Shown here piece after piece: positions 1-9,905 of a stretch of DNA of 64,000 nucleotides. The DNA is from an uncultured Acetatifactor sp. (GTDB taxonomy: Bacteria; Bacillota; Clostridia; Lachnospirales; Lachnospiraceae). The translations under genes and the position numbers were made by a program. The DNA lies in assembly GCA_934402315.1 (NCBI GenBank), contig CAKRTS010000003.1, positions 108,226-172,225 on the forward strand, given 5' to 3'. The notes under the pieces are model-generated. The model had not been told where the DNA came from and did no database searches. It was given only the letters and a program-made list of their open reading frames with translations. Within the stretch, counting starts at the first letter, position 1, and each line of letters begins with the position of its first letter.

Positions 1-2
1 TC

Positions 3-521
3 AAGCCGCAGCTCCGTACCGTCGGACCGAAATACGGAAAGCAGCTCGGCGGCATCCAGAAGCACCTTGCGGAGCTGGACGGCAATGCGGCAATGGATGA
101 GCTGAATGCGGACGGAAAGCTCAGCTTCGATGTGAACGGTGTCACGGTGGAGCTGACGAAGGACGATCTTTTGATCGACACAGCACAGAAGGAAGGCTAT
201 GTCACTCAGGAGGACAACAGAATGACCGTTGTTCTGGATACCAACCTGACGGAGGAGCTGGTCGAGGAAGGCTTTGTCTATGAGATCATCAGCAAAATCC
301 AGACGATGCGTAAGGATGCCGGCTTTGAGGTCATGGATCACATCCGCGTGTCCCTGAATGGCAATGTGAAGCTCTCCGCACTGGCTGAGAAGAACAAGGA
401 AGCCATCTGCAGCAAAGTTTTGGCGGATGAATTGACGGAGGGACTTGACTTCTCCTGCGAAAAGGAGTGGAATGTAAATGGGGAAAAGGTTGTTATTGCT
501 GTAGAACGGGTTACAAAATAG
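3..521 (+). CDS. ileS: Isoleucyl-tRNA synthetase, C-terminal part (5' truncated by window edge)
   Basis: The reading frame is open from the window edge (first complete codon at base 3) and ends at 521, giving about 172 residues. The sequence resembles the extreme C-terminus of the long clostridial-type isoleucyl-tRNA synthetase, beyond the anticodon-binding domain, with features such as the KPQLRTVGPKYGKQL segment and the EELVEEGFVYEIISKIQ helix. The enzyme charges tRNA-Ile in the cytoplasm. The catalytic HIGH and KMSKS motifs lie upstream of the window and cannot be checked. The next gene, glgP, starts 23 bases downstream with its own ribosome site. The family call rests on recognition of this tail only. 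Confidence 0.88.
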   Translation, partial: KPQLRTVGPKYGKQLGGIQKHLAELDGNAAMDELNADGKLSFDVNGVTVELTKDDLLIDTAQKEGYVTQEDNRMTVVLDTNLTEELVEEGFVYEIISKIQTMRKDAGFEVMDHIRVSLNGNVKLSALAEKNKEAICSKVLADELTEGLDFSCEKEWNVNGEKVVIAVERVTK

Positions 522-544
522 CATGACGTAAAGGAGACTGACAT

Positions 545-3064
545 ATGAAGAATGTAACACAGAAGGCAGTGGTAGAGAAGCCCATAGCGGAGAAGACGTC
601 AGGAAAGCAGAAGTTTGACAAAGAGCTTTTCAAGAGAAGTGTTGTTTATAATGTGAAGACTCTTTACCGCAAGGATCTGGAGGAGGCAACCGCACAGCAG
701 GTATTTCAGGCGGTAGCCCTTGCAATCAAGGATCAGATCATGGATAACTGGATCGATACGCAGAGGGCGTATGAGAAGCAGGATCCGAAAATGGTTTATT
801 ATATGTCGATGGAGTTCCTGATGGGTCGTGCCCTCGGAAACAACATCATTAACCTTCAGGCTTCCGGTGTTGTGAAGGAAGCGCTGGAGGAGCTTGGACT
901 CGACCTGAACGTTGTAGAGGATCAGGAGCCTGATGCAGCGCTCGGAAACGGCGGCCTCGGCAGACTGGCTGCATGTTTTCTGGATTCCCTTGCGACCCTC
1001 GGCTATCCCGCCTACGGTTGCGGCATCCGCTACCGCTACGGTATGTTCAAGCAGCAGATCAAGGACGGCTATCAGGTGGAGGTCCCCGACAACTGGCTTG
1101 AGAACGGTAATCCCTTTGAGCTTCGCAGACCGGAGTATGCAAAGATTGTCAAGTTTGGCGGACACGTGTCCATGTACTGTGATGAATTTGGGCGCAGCCG
1201 CTTTGAACAGGAGGATTATCAGGCGGTCAGAGCGGTTCCCTTTGACTTCCCGATCGTTGGTTACGGCAATGGCATTGTAAATACCCTGCGCATCTGGGAT
1301 GCCGAGCCCATAGAGGTCTTCCAGCTGGATTCCTTCGACAAGGGCGACTACCGCAAGGCGGTGGAACAGGAGAACCTTGCGAGAAACATTGTTGAGGTGC
1401 TCTACCCCAATGACAACCACTATGCAGGTAAGGAGCTGCGCCTGAAGCAGCAGTATTTCTTCATCTCCGCATCCGTGCAGGAGGCAGTGGAGAAGTTCAT
1501 GCGCAGACATGAAGATATTCACCAGTTCCCCGAGAAGGTGACCTTCCAGCTGAATGATACACATCCCACGGTGGCGATCCCCGAGCTGATGCGTGTCCTG
1601 ATGGACGATTACAGTCTCGGCTGGGATGAGGCATGGGACATCACAACTCGGACCTGTGCTTATACGAACCACACAATTATGTCCGAGGCGCTGGAAAAGT
1701 GGCCGATCGACCTGTTTCAGAGACTTCTCCCCAGAATCTACCAGATTGTCGAGGAGATCAACCGTCGGTTTGTACAGCAGATCGAGGCAAAATATTCCAA
1801 TGTATTTGGCGTTGATGTACAGGAGAAGATCCGCAAGATGGCGATCCTGTATGATGGACAGGTGAAGATGGCCCACATGGCGATTATTGCGGGCTACTCT
1901 GTCAACGGTGTTGCCAGACTGCACACCGAGATCTTAAAGAAGCAGGAATTGAAGGACTTCTACGAGATGTTCCCGGAGCGCTTCAACAACAAGACAAATG
2001 GTATTACCCAGAGAAGATTCCTGTTACACGGCAATCCGCTGCTGGCTGACTGGGTGACCTCCAAAGCAGGAGACGGCTGGATCACGGATCTGCCCCAGAT
2101 TGCAAAGCTGAAGGAGCTTGCAGGTAACACAAAGGCACAGAAGGAATTCATGGAGATCAAGTATCAGAACAAGCTGCGTCTGGCGAAGTACATTGAGGAG
2201 CACAACGGTGTCGTTGTTGACCCGAAGTCCATCTTCGATGTGCAGGTAAAGCGTCTGCATGAATATAAGAGACAGCTGTTGAACATCTTGCATGTTATGT
2301 ACCTTTACAACCAGCTGAAGGCGAAGCCGGATATGGATTTCTACCCGAGAACCTTTATTTTCGGCGCGAAGGCTGCGGCAGGCTATCGGAATGCAAAGCT
2401 GACGATCAAGCTGATTAACTCCGTGGCGGATGTGATTAACAACGACGCATCCATCGGTGGAAAGCTGAAGGTTGTGTTTATCGAGAATTACAATGTCTCC
2501 AATGCGGAGATCATCTTTGCGGCGGCAGATGTCTCAGAGCAGATTTCCACCGCGAGCAAGGAGGCATCGGGAACCGGTAACATGAAGTTCATGCTCAACG
2601 GTGCACTGACGCTGGGAACCATGGACGGAGCCAATGTGGAGATCGTCGAGGAAGTCGGCGCAGAGAATGCGTTTATCTTCGGACTTTCTTCGGATGAGGT
2701 CATCCACTATGAGAACTACGGCGGCTATAATCCCATGGAGATCTACAATCAGGATGCGGATATCCATAAGGTGCTGGATCAGCTGATCGACGGAACCTAC
2801 AGCGCGGACAAGGAGCTTTTCCGCCCGCTTTACAACTCCCTGTTGAATACACTCAGCACCTCAAAGGCAGACACCTACTTCATCCTCAAGGACTTCAAGT
2901 CCTATGCTGAGGCTCAGAAGAAGGTCGAGGCGGCTTACCGCAACACGGAAGGCTGGGCAAAGAGCGCGATCCTGAATGTGGCATGCTCCGGCAAGTTCAC
3001 TTCTGACAGAACCATCCAGCAGTATGTGGATGAGATCTGGCATCTTGACAAGGTGACTCTGTAA
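545..3064 (+). CDS. glgP: Glycogen/starch/alpha-glucan phosphorylase
   Basis: The 839-residue length is normal for GT35 phosphorylases. These release glucose-1-phosphate from the non-reducing ends of glycogen or maltodextrins using pyridoxal phosphate. The PLP site motif EASGTGNMKF is intact, with the Schiff-base lysine at about K681, followed by the NGALTLGTMDGANVEI segment. The MSMEFLMGRALGNN and NDTHPT blocks are also typical. An unusual lysine- and glutamate-rich tail of about 25 residues precedes the conserved core. The ATG at 545 follows AAAGGAG at good spacing. It lies just behind ileS and is likely cytoplasmic. Glycogen and maltodextrin phosphorylases cannot be separated by eye, so substrate preference is open. 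Confidence 0.97.
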   Translation: MKNVTQKAVVEKPIAEKTSGKQKFDKELFKRSVVYNVKTLYRKDLEEATAQQVFQAVALAIKDQIMDNWIDTQRAYEKQDPKMVYYMSMEFLMGRALGNNIINLQASGVVKEALEELGLDLNVVEDQEPDAALGNGGLGRLAACFLDSLATLGYPAYGCGIRYRYGMFKQQIKDGYQVEVPDNWLENGNPFELRRPEYAKIVKFGGHVSMYCDEFGRSRFEQEDYQAVRAVPFDFPIVGYGNGIVNTLRIWDAEPIEVFQLDSFDKGDYRKAVEQENLARNIVEVLYPNDNHYAGKELRLKQQYFFISASVQEAVEKFMRRHEDIHQFPEKVTFQLNDTHPTVAIPELMRVLMDDYSLGWDEAWDITTRTCAYTNHTIMSEALEKWPIDLFQRLLPRIYQIVEEINRRFVQQIEAKYSNVFGVDVQEKIRKMAILYDGQVKMAHMAIIAGYSVNGVARLHTEILKKQELKDFYEMFPERFNNKTNGITQRRFLLHGNPLLADWVTSKAGDGWITDLPQIAKLKELAGNTKAQKEFMEIKYQNKLRLAKYIEEHNGVVVDPKSIFDVQVKRLHEYKRQLLNILHVMYLYNQLKAKPDMDFYPRTFIFGAKAAAGYRNAKLTIKLINSVADVINNDASIGGKLKVVFIENYNVSNAEIIFAAADVSEQISTASKEASGTGNMKFMLNGALTLGTMDGANVEIVEEVGAENAFIFGLSSDEVIHYENYGGYNPMEIYNQDADIHKVLDQLIDGTYSADKELFRPLYNSLLNTLSTSKADTYFILKDFKSYAEAQKKVEAAYRNTEGWAKSAILNVACSGKFTSDRTIQQYVDEIWHLDKVTL

Positions 3065-3073
3065 AAAAAGGTG

Positions 3074-3102
3074 TTGACACGTTACGACTGTTGTGCTTTA
3101 AT
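3074..3102 (+). promoter_or_regulatory. Sigma-A promoter of the ABC-exporter leader
   Basis: TTGACA at 3074-3079 and TTTAAT at 3097-3102 are separated by exactly 17 bases, close to the vegetative consensus. Initiation would fall near 3109, producing a leader of about 260 bases before the first exporter gene. The leader contains a small ORF and a terminator. Confidence 0.75.
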
Positions 3103-3162
3103 GGTATACATCGGCGGCTTAGTCAACTGCCGAAAATAACAAAGAAAGTGAGGTAGCAGAAA

Positions 3163-3243
3163 ATGACTAAAGCGTTGGCGGCAATGATTGTTTTTCATAA
3201 TTGCAGGTGTGACGGAAATGTTACCTCGGTTTCGCTTACATAG
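3163..3243 (+). CDS. 26-codon leader ORF upstream of ABC exporter (putative attenuator peptide)
   Basis: The ATG at 3163 sits 9 bases after GTGAGG and opens a 26-codon frame ending in TAG at 3241-3243. The product begins MTKALAAMIVFHN and carries a CRC motif. It has no obvious signal peptide or family. Its position between a strong promoter and an intrinsic terminator, directly upstream of a heterodimeric multidrug-type exporter, matches the layout of Bacillus subtilis bmrB-bmrCD. There, ribosome behaviour on the leader peptide decides read-through into the transporter genes. The stop codon is followed after one base by a 9-bp hairpin. Translation is inferred from the ribosome site and context, and the peptide itself may be dispensable. 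Confidence 0.55.
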   Translation: MTKALAAMIVFHNCRCDGNVTSVSLT

Positions 3244-3244
3244 C

Positions 3245-3266
3245 TATATTGCATGCGTGTAATATA
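3245..3266 (+). promoter_or_regulatory. Hairpin immediately after leader stop codon
   Basis: TATATTGCA (3245-3253) pairs with TGTAATATA (3258-3266) over a TGCG loop: nine pairs, one of them G-U. A ribosome stopping or stalling at the leader stop codon would cover this hairpin. It may therefore be part of an RNA switch controlling the terminator at 3285. I did not find a clear antiterminator stem by eye. Confidence 0.45.
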
Positions 3267-3284
3267 ACTCCATAGGCATGTTTT

Positions 3285-3317
3285 AATCCGGGCAGACATT
3301 TTGCCCGGATTTTTTTG
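3285..3317 (+). terminator. Intrinsic terminator / attenuator in exporter leader
   Basis: AATCCGGGCA (3285-3294) and TGCCCGGATT (3302-3311) form a perfect 10-bp stem with a 7-base loop, followed by an uninterrupted T run. It ends the short transcript from the 3074 promoter, about 50 bases before the exporter start. It is therefore probably a conditional attenuator. Confidence 0.85.
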
Positions 3318-3368
3318 TGGGAGCGGGACACGGGGCAGTTTGAGGAAAGAGAATAAAGGAGGGATATT

Positions 3369-5093
3369 TTGAAGAAGTTAAGAAGCTATGTTCTTCCGTT
3401 CTGGAAGAGCTATTTATTTGCCACTGTCAGCCTGATTCTGGCTATTTTGCTGGAAATGCTGACACCCCAGATTACAAAGAACATTATCAATGAAGTTTTT
3501 GTGGGCGGCGATTTTTCGCGGTTCGGGATATTGCTGGCAGCACTGGTAATCATGGGACTCGGCAGGAGTGTGTTCGGCTATCTAAAGGAATTTACATTTG
3601 ACCGGAACAGCCAGACCATCGGCACGGAGATGCGCAAGGATCTGTTTGCACATATCCAGACGCTTTCCATGGACTTTTTTGACAACACCAATACCGGTGA
3701 GCTGATGGCGCGCGTCAAGGATGATATTGATAAGGTGAAGGATGCGTTCGGCATGACCGGGATGCTGATCGTCCAGATTACGCTTTATATCGTATCCGTG
3801 TTGTACTGCATGTTTGCGTTAAGCCCGCTGCTTGCGCTTCTGCCGCTTGCAGTCATGATTTTCGGCGGGGCGATGAGCTTCGTGCTGGAGAAAAAATTTG
3901 ACAAGGTATATACCGATCTCAGCGAGGAAAATGCGGCGCTCACCACGGTCGCTGAGGAAAATCTGGCGGGTGTGCGGACGGTAAAGGCATTCGCGCGGGA
4001 AAAGTTTGAGATCGCCAAATTTGCAAAGCGGAATAAGCGCTATTATGACCTGAACCTGGAACAGACAAAGATTCTTACCCGGTATTATCCCGTCTATCAG
4101 TTTATCGGGGCGATCCTTCCGGTAGTGTGTGCGATTCTGGGCGGCATACTGGTCATTCAGAACAAGATGGATCTCGGTTCTCTGGTGGCATTCGTGGAGT
4201 ATTCCAGAGACTGTACATGGCCGCTGGATATGTTTGCGGAGCTGGCGAATGAGCTGTCCTCTTCCTTTGCTTCTTATAAGAAGGTGAAAGCGATCGCTGA
4301 TGAAAAGCCCGCTTTGTCTGAGAACGCTGCACCTGTCGTGCTCGACAGAGTGGAGGGAGATCTGGAATTCCGCAATGTGTCGCTGAAACTCGGCGGGAAT
4401 ACGATCCTTGAGAACATTGATTTAAAGCTGCCCAGAGGAAAGACCCTGGGCATTATGGGAGCGACCGGCTCCGGCAAAAGCTCCATCATTAATCTTTTAC
4501 AGCGGTTCTACGATCCCTCGGAGGGCTGTGTCCTGATCGACGGGGTGGATGTCCGCAAGCTGCAGCTCTCCCAGGTGCGCAGCACCAGCTCTGTTGTCAT
4601 GCAGGATGTCTTCCTGTTTTCGGACACGATCGAGGAGAACATTAAAATGGGTAAGCGTTTTACCATGCAGCTGCCCGAGGTGAAGAGAGCGGCGAAGATG
4701 GCTCAGGCAACGGAATTTATTGAAAAGATGGAGGACCAGTACGAGACAGTCATCGGGGAGAGAGGCGTCGGCCTTTCCGGCGGACAGAAGCAGAGGATCA
4801 GTATTGCGAGGGCAATTTCCAAGAAGAGCCCGATCCTTGTGATGGACGATTCGACTTCGGCGCTTGATATGGAGACAGAGAGAGAAATTCAAATGATGTT
4901 AAAGACGATAACGGACTCATCCAAGATTATCATTGCCCACAGAATTTCGGCGGTGAGAAATGCAGATGAGATCATTTATCTCGATCAGGGCAGGGTTGCC
5001 GAGAGGGGAACGCATGAGGAGCTTCTGCAGAAAAAAGGACTCTATTATGCGACCTACATGGCACAGTACCCTGAACAGAAGGAGGTGAGCTAA
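3369..5093 (+). CDS. ABC exporter half-transporter, degenerate-site subunit (BmrC-like)
   Basis: This 574-residue ABC exporter half has an N-terminal six-helix membrane domain and a C-terminal nucleotide-binding domain. Walker A is GATGSGKS (about 364-371), the signature is LSGGQKQR, and the H-loop lies in IIAHR. Walker B reads VMDD, so Asp494 replaces the usual catalytic glutamate, as in the degenerate half of heterodimeric exporters such as BmrC or TM287. The TTG start at 3369 follows AAAGGAGGG at ideal spacing. The partner subunit begins directly after the stop codon. Export of drugs, lipids or peptides is inferred; the substrate is unknown. Expression is probably controlled by the leader and terminator upstream. 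Confidence 0.93.
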   Translation: MKKLRSYVLPFWKSYLFATVSLILAILLEMLTPQITKNIINEVFVGGDFSRFGILLAALVIMGLGRSVFGYLKEFTFDRNSQTIGTEMRKDLFAHIQTLSMDFFDNTNTGELMARVKDDIDKVKDAFGMTGMLIVQITLYIVSVLYCMFALSPLLALLPLAVMIFGGAMSFVLEKKFDKVYTDLSEENAALTTVAEENLAGVRTVKAFAREKFEIAKFAKRNKRYYDLNLEQTKILTRYYPVYQFIGAILPVVCAILGGILVIQNKMDLGSLVAFVEYSRDCTWPLDMFAELANELSSSFASYKKVKAIADEKPALSENAAPVVLDRVEGDLEFRNVSLKLGGNTILENIDLKLPRGKTLGIMGATGSGKSSIINLLQRFYDPSEGCVLIDGVDVRKLQLSQVRSTSSVVMQDVFLFSDTIEENIKMGKRFTMQLPEVKRAAKMAQATEFIEKMEDQYETVIGERGVGLSGGQKQRISIARAISKKSPILVMDDSTSALDMETEREIQMMLKTITDSSKIIIAHRISAVRNADEIIYLDQGRVAERGTHEELLQKKGLYYATYMAQYPEQKEVS

Positions 5094-6884
5094 TTGGCAG
5101 TAAATTCATTTCGTGAAGACGAAAAGCTGCAGGCGACAGATGCAAAGAGGATTGCGGGCAGACTGTTTGGATATTTGAAGAATTATAAGAAGGAGATCGT
5201 TGTTGTTCTATTTGCAATGACCGTTACCGTGGGTATCAGCCTGTATAACCCGATTGTGATAGAGGAGGCGATCGACAACTATGTGGCAAAGTCAGACTTT
5301 AACGGCCTGATCCGGCTGGCTGTCTTTGCCGTGGTGTTGAACCTGATCTATGTATTGATGGTCAAGGTGCGGATGTATGTGATGTCGCTCATATCTAATA
5401 AGATTATTCTGAACATCCGGGAAGAGGTCTATGAGCATATTCAGGAGCTTTCCTTTACCTTTTTTGACAGCAGGCCGACCGGAAAGATCCTTGCGAGGAT
5501 CATCGGCGACGTGAATTCTTTGAAGGATGTGCTGGCGAAGGCGGTTACTAACATTATTCCGAATACGCTGACGATCATCGGTGTGCTAGTGATCATGCTG
5601 GTCAAGGACTGGCGGCTGGCGCTGGCGGCACTCTGCACGATGCCTTTCATGGCGCTGGGCATCTTCCTTGTGGAGAAGGCAAACCATGTCCGCTGGCAGA
5701 ATGTAAGAAAGAAGGCGTCGAATGTCAACGCATATGTGCATGAGGATGTGGCTGGTATCAGAGTCGTGCAGAGCCTGAATGCGGCGGAGGAGACAAGGGC
5801 TCAGTTTAATGAGCTTGCGACCGAACAGTGTTCGGCTTTCATACATGCATGCAGGGTGGCGGATCTGTTTTTCCCGATCATCGACACCTGCTGGGGGCTC
5901 AGTCTTATGATGCTGTATCTGGTAGGCGTGAAGCTGATCGGCGCGCCCGCGATCACGCTGGGTGTCTTAGTGGCATTCGGCTCTTACGCAACGATGTTCT
6001 GGCAGCCGATTGCGAATCTGAGCACCTTCTTTAACCAGCTGGTGACAAATCTGTCTGCTGCGGAGCGTGTCTTTGACATTCTGGACACAGAGCCTGAGAT
6101 CAAGGATGCACCCGATGCCGGGGAACTGCCCGAGATTACAGGAAGAGTGACCTTTGACAATGTTTCCTTTACCTATGATGAGGGGACGGAGAATGAGACG
6201 AAGGTTCTTGACCGGGTGAGCTTTACGGTGGAGCCCGGAGAGACCATTGCGCTTGTCGGACCGACTGGTGCCGGTAAGACCACCATTGTCAACCTGATTA
6301 GCAGATTTTACGACATCCAGCAGGGGACGATAGCGATCGACGGGTATGACCTGAAAAAAGTAAAGATCAATTCCCTGCGCCGACAGATGGGCGTTATGAC
6401 GCAGGATAACTTCATCTTCCACGGGACGGTCAGGGAAAATATTGCCTACGGCAAGCTGGACGCGACGGATGATGAGATCATGGCGGCAGCGAAGGCGGTC
6501 AATGCGCATGACTTTATTATGAAGATGGAGAAGGGCTATGACACGGAACTGAAGGAGCAGGGAGCCGGACTGTCGATCGGGCAGCGGCAGCTGATCGCAT
6601 TTGCGCGCACGATGGTGTCCGAGCCGAGAGTCCTGATTCTGGACGAGGCGACCTCCAGCATTGATACCCATACGGAAATACTGGTACAGAAGGGAATCGA
6701 AGCACTGCTGCACGGAAGAACGAGCTTTGTAATCGCCCACAGACTTTCCACGATTCAGAATGCCGACCGCATTTTTGTAATTAAGGACGGTGGAATTGCG
6801 GAACAGGGATCGCCGATGGAGCTGATGGCGAAGAGAGGCTTTTACTATAACCTCTATATGGCTCAGTTCGGGGCGGTGGAATGA
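5094..6884 (+). CDS. ABC exporter half-transporter, catalytic partner (BmrD-like)
   Basis: The second exporter half has 596 residues, with a membrane domain followed by an ATPase domain. Walker A is GPTGAGKT (about 389-396) and Walker B is LILDEATSS with the catalytic Glu518. Its signature is LSIGQ (about 493-497) rather than LSGGQ. Together with the Asp494 of the first subunit, this predicts one dead and one active ATP site at the heterodimer interface. The TTG start abuts the upstream TAA and is preceded by GGAGGTGAGC, so the two subunits are translationally linked. Family membership is clear; the cargo is not known. Confidence 0.94.
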   Translation: MAVNSFREDEKLQATDAKRIAGRLFGYLKNYKKEIVVVLFAMTVTVGISLYNPIVIEEAIDNYVAKSDFNGLIRLAVFAVVLNLIYVLMVKVRMYVMSLISNKIILNIREEVYEHIQELSFTFFDSRPTGKILARIIGDVNSLKDVLAKAVTNIIPNTLTIIGVLVIMLVKDWRLALAALCTMPFMALGIFLVEKANHVRWQNVRKKASNVNAYVHEDVAGIRVVQSLNAAEETRAQFNELATEQCSAFIHACRVADLFFPIIDTCWGLSLMMLYLVGVKLIGAPAITLGVLVAFGSYATMFWQPIANLSTFFNQLVTNLSAAERVFDILDTEPEIKDAPDAGELPEITGRVTFDNVSFTYDEGTENETKVLDRVSFTVEPGETIALVGPTGAGKTTIVNLISRFYDIQQGTIAIDGYDLKKVKINSLRRQMGVMTQDNFIFHGTVRENIAYGKLDATDDEIMAAAKAVNAHDFIMKMEKGYDTELKEQGAGLSIGQRQLIAFARTMVSEPRVLILDEATSSIDTHTEILVQKGIEALLHGRTSFVIAHRLSTIQNADRIFVIKDGGIAEQGSPMELMAKRGFYYNLYMAQFGAVE

Positions 6885-6895
6885 TAATTCAGAAC

Positions 6896-6924
6896 TTGCA
6901 TAAATATATGCTTTCCTTTATAAT
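6896..6924 (+). promoter_or_regulatory. Sigma-A promoter upstream of hydratase gene
   Basis: TTGCAT (6896-6901), a 17-base spacer and a perfect TATAAT (6919-6924) lie in an AT-rich gap after the exporter operon. Initiation would be about 40 bases before the hydratase ATG. Confidence 0.65.
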
Positions 6925-6970
6925 TATTACTTGGTAAAACAGAACGGATCGACAAGTGGAGGAAAGATTG

Positions 6971-9259
6971 ATGATAGAATTATTACAGGGCGGAGCGTTT
7001 CTGGTCGGCGGCGAGGAGATCATTCCCGACGGGCCGGAGGCGGCTGCCGCCATACGGAGCAAGGCAGGAGTAGCCATTACGAAAGAGGATGCGGCGAAGA
7101 AGACGATTGCATATGGCATTCTGGAGAGCCATAACACATCCGGAAACATGGAAAAGCTCAAGGTACGCTTTGACAAGCTCACCAGCCATGACATCACGTT
7201 CGTAGGCATTATTCAGACGGCGAGAGCATCCGGACTGCAGAAGTTCCCGATGCCCTATGTCCTGACGAACTGTCACAACTCCCTGTGTGCGGTCGGCGGT
7301 ACGATCAACGAAGATGACCACATGTTTGGACTGACCTGCGCAAAGAAGTATGGCGGTGTCTATGTTCCGCCTCATCAGGCTGTCATCCATCAGTTTGCGA
7401 GAGAAATGCTCGCGACAGGCGGCGGCATGATTCTGGGTTCGGACTCCCATACAAGATACGGCGCGCTGGGAACCATGGCGGTCGGCGAGGGAGGCCCTGA
7501 GCTTGTAAAGCAGCTGCTGAACCAGACCTATGATATTAATATGCCGGGAGTTGTCGGCGTTTATCTGACAGGCTCGCCGGTCAAGGGCGTCGGCCCTCAG
7601 GACGTTGCGCTGGCGATCATCGGCGCAGTCTTTAAGAATGGCTATGTAAAGAATAAGGTGATGGAGTTCGTCGGCCCCGGCGTTGCATCCCTGAGTGCGG
7701 ATTTCCGTATCGGCATCGATGTCATGACAACGGAGACTACCTGCCTGTCCTCCATCTGGAAGACGGACGAGGAGATTAAGGAATTCTATGAAATTCACGG
7801 ACGGGCTGAGGACTACAGGGAATTAAAGCCCGGAAGGATTGCTTACTATGACGGAATGATTAAGGTCGATCTGTCCAAGATCCGCCCGATGATCGCTATG
7901 CCCTTCCATCCCAGCAATACCTATACGATCGAAGAACTGAATGCGAACCTTATGGATATTCTGGACGAGACCGAGAAGCGCGCGCAGGTAAGCCTTGACG
8001 GCGCGGTGGAATATCATCTGAAGGACAAGGTAAAGAACGGCAGATTCATGGTAGATCAGGGAATCATCGCCGGCTGTGCGGGCGGCGGCTTCGAGAATAT
8101 CTGTGCGGCGGCTGACATACTCAAGGGAAGCTATATCGGCTCTGACGGTTTTACGCTGAGCGTATACCCTGCGTCCATGCCTGTTTACATGGAGCTTATC
8201 AGAAACGGCTGTGCGGCTGCGATTCTGGAGACAGGTGCAGTTATGAAGACGGCATTCTGCGGCCCTTGCTTCGGCGCAGGAGACACACCGGCAAACAATG
8301 CCTTCAGCATCCGCCACTCTACAAGAAACTTCCCGAACAGAGAGGGAAGCAAGCTCCAGAACGGTCAGATTTCGTCGGTTGCGCTGATGGATGCGAGGTC
8401 TATCGCAGCCACTGCGGCGAACAAGGGCGTGCTGACTCCCGCGACGGACTTCGACGGAGAGCTTGGAAAATACAAGTATCATTTTGACAGCAATATTTAC
8501 GCGAACCGCGTGTTTGACTCCCACGGCGTTGCCGATCCCGATGTGGAGATCCAGTTCGGCCCCAACATCAAGGACTGGCCTGCGATGGGAGCGCTTCCGG
8601 AAAACCTCGTGCTGCAGGTTGTCAGCGAGATCCATGATCCTGTGACGACAACGGACGAGCTGATCCCCTCCGGTGAGACATCCTCCTACCGCTCCAACCC
8701 GCTCGGACTTGCTGAGTTTACGCTCAGCCGTAAGGATCCCGAGTATGTCGGACGTGCGAAGGTGATGCGCGGTCTTGAGGAAGAGCGCAGCAAGGGCGGA
8801 CATCCCTGCCATGTGATGCCGGAAATTAAAAAGGTAATGGCGCCGATCAAGGAGAAATTCCCGGAGGTCAGCCATGTGAATACAGGCTTCGGTTCTACGA
8901 TCTTTGCGGTGAAGCCGGGCGACGGTTCCGCGAGAGAGCAGGCGGCATCCTGCCAGAAGGTTCTGGGCGGCTGGGCGAACATTGCCAACGAGTATGCGAC
9001 AAAGCGTTACCGCTCGAATCTGATTAACTGGGGTATGCTTCCCTTCCTGATCGAGGAGGGCGAGCTTCCGTTTAAGAACCTCGATTATCTCTTCATACCC
9101 GGTATCAAGAAGGCTGTGGAGGACAAGACGGACGAGATTACCGCATATGTAGTCAGGGATGGCGGCTTGCAGAAATTCAAACTGAGTCTCGGCGAGCTGA
9201 CCGATGAGGAGAGACAGATTATTCTCAAGGGTTGTCTCATCAATTATAACAGAGTATAG
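6971..9259 (+). CDS. Aconitase-family hydratase (YbhJ-like)
   Basis: This is an aconitase-superfamily protein of about 762 residues. Cysteines in the segment CHNSLC (C101 and C106) and in CGPC (C430 and C433) are candidate [4Fe-4S] cluster ligands. The family dehydrates and hydrates carboxylic acids in the cytoplasm. The sequence resembles the uncharacterised YbhJ-type hydratases more than classical AcnA or AcnB, so the substrate is uncertain. I prefer the ATG at 6971, eight bases after GGAGG; an in-frame GTG at 6956 overlaps that ribosome site. It is probably co-transcribed with the SseB-like gene 13 bases downstream. Confidence 0.85.
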   Translation: MIELLQGGAFLVGGEEIIPDGPEAAAAIRSKAGVAITKEDAAKKTIAYGILESHNTSGNMEKLKVRFDKLTSHDITFVGIIQTARASGLQKFPMPYVLTNCHNSLCAVGGTINEDDHMFGLTCAKKYGGVYVPPHQAVIHQFAREMLATGGGMILGSDSHTRYGALGTMAVGEGGPELVKQLLNQTYDINMPGVVGVYLTGSPVKGVGPQDVALAIIGAVFKNGYVKNKVMEFVGPGVASLSADFRIGIDVMTTETTCLSSIWKTDEEIKEFYEIHGRAEDYRELKPGRIAYYDGMIKVDLSKIRPMIAMPFHPSNTYTIEELNANLMDILDETEKRAQVSLDGAVEYHLKDKVKNGRFMVDQGIIAGCAGGGFENICAAADILKGSYIGSDGFTLSVYPASMPVYMELIRNGCAAAILETGAVMKTAFCGPCFGAGDTPANNAFSIRHSTRNFPNREGSKLQNGQISSVALMDARSIAATAANKGVLTPATDFDGELGKYKYHFDSNIYANRVFDSHGVADPDVEIQFGPNIKDWPAMGALPENLVLQVVSEIHDPVTTTDELIPSGETSSYRSNPLGLAEFTLSRKDPEYVGRAKVMRGLEEERSKGGHPCHVMPEIKKVMAPIKEKFPEVSHVNTGFGSTIFAVKPGDGSAREQAASCQKVLGGWANIANEYATKRYRSNLINWGMLPFLIEEGELPFKNLDYLFIPGIKKAVEDKTDEITAYVVRDGGLQKFKLSLGELTDEERQIILKGCLINYNRV

Positions 9260-9272
9260 GGGGCTGACATTT

Positions 9273-9812
9273 ATGGAATTTAATAAGACGGTCTCAAATC
9301 CGATGCTGGTAGGCTGTATTGAGCTTGTGAAGGCGGAAGATACGCCGGATCACAGGAATATGTTTGTGGCAGAGCTTTTGAAAGCATCCTTTCAGGCGCC
9401 CGCTGTCATTGACCCGGAGCCGGTTGCGGACGCAGAGGGAAAGCTGACGATTACCCCGGGCGGAAAGGTGCAGTTCCCGATGCTTTCCACGCCCGACGGA
9501 AGAAAGTTTTTCATGGGCTTTACCGATCCGGTGGAGTATAAGAAATGGGCTGCCACAAGCAAGGATCTCCCGTTCTTTTCATTGAAATTTGATGATTATG
9601 CCAACATGATTTTCCGTAAGGATGCGCAGGGGAATGAATGTCCGGCGGTTGGCTTTGTCATTAATCCGATGGGGGCGAATGTTGTCGTGCCGAAGGAAAT
9701 GATCGCGGGCATTGTGGCGACAAGGATCGCACAGGCAAAGCAGATGGCGGCAAAACGCGCCGCACAGCAGAGGCCTGCCGGCGTTCCGGTTCCGCCGACA
9801 GAGACAAAATAG
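9273..9812 (+). CDS. SseB-family protein
   Basis: This 179-residue soluble protein resembles the SseB N-terminal domain family, with the characteristic N-terminal block (NPMLVGCIELVKAE), a central PMLSTPDGRKFFMGFTD segment and a hydrophobic GFVINPMGANVVVP stretch. There is no signal peptide. The function of this family in Firmicutes is not established. The ATG at 9273 follows a GGGGG run; the frame is open further upstream only by overlapping the hydratase gene. The C-terminal 25 residues are alanine- and glutamine-rich and probably unstructured. Confidence 0.75.
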   Translation: MEFNKTVSNPMLVGCIELVKAEDTPDHRNMFVAELLKASFQAPAVIDPEPVADAEGKLTITPGGKVQFPMLSTPDGRKFFMGFTDPVEYKKWAATSKDLPFFSLKFDDYANMIFRKDAQGNECPAVGFVINPMGANVVVPKEMIAGIVATRIAQAKQMAAKRAAQQRPAGVPVPPTETK

Positions 9813-9905
9813 CAATACAGAGCTAAAGTAAAAACAAAATGTGACGATATATTCAGTACAGGGAAGCGGTTTGGCCGACTGCTACCGAGTACAGAGTAGA
9901 CCACG

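Noticed and set aside
599..1924. Long minus-strand open frame inside glgP
   Set aside because: It is antisense to a clear phosphorylase, with no ribosome site and no recognisable product; it arises from codon bias.
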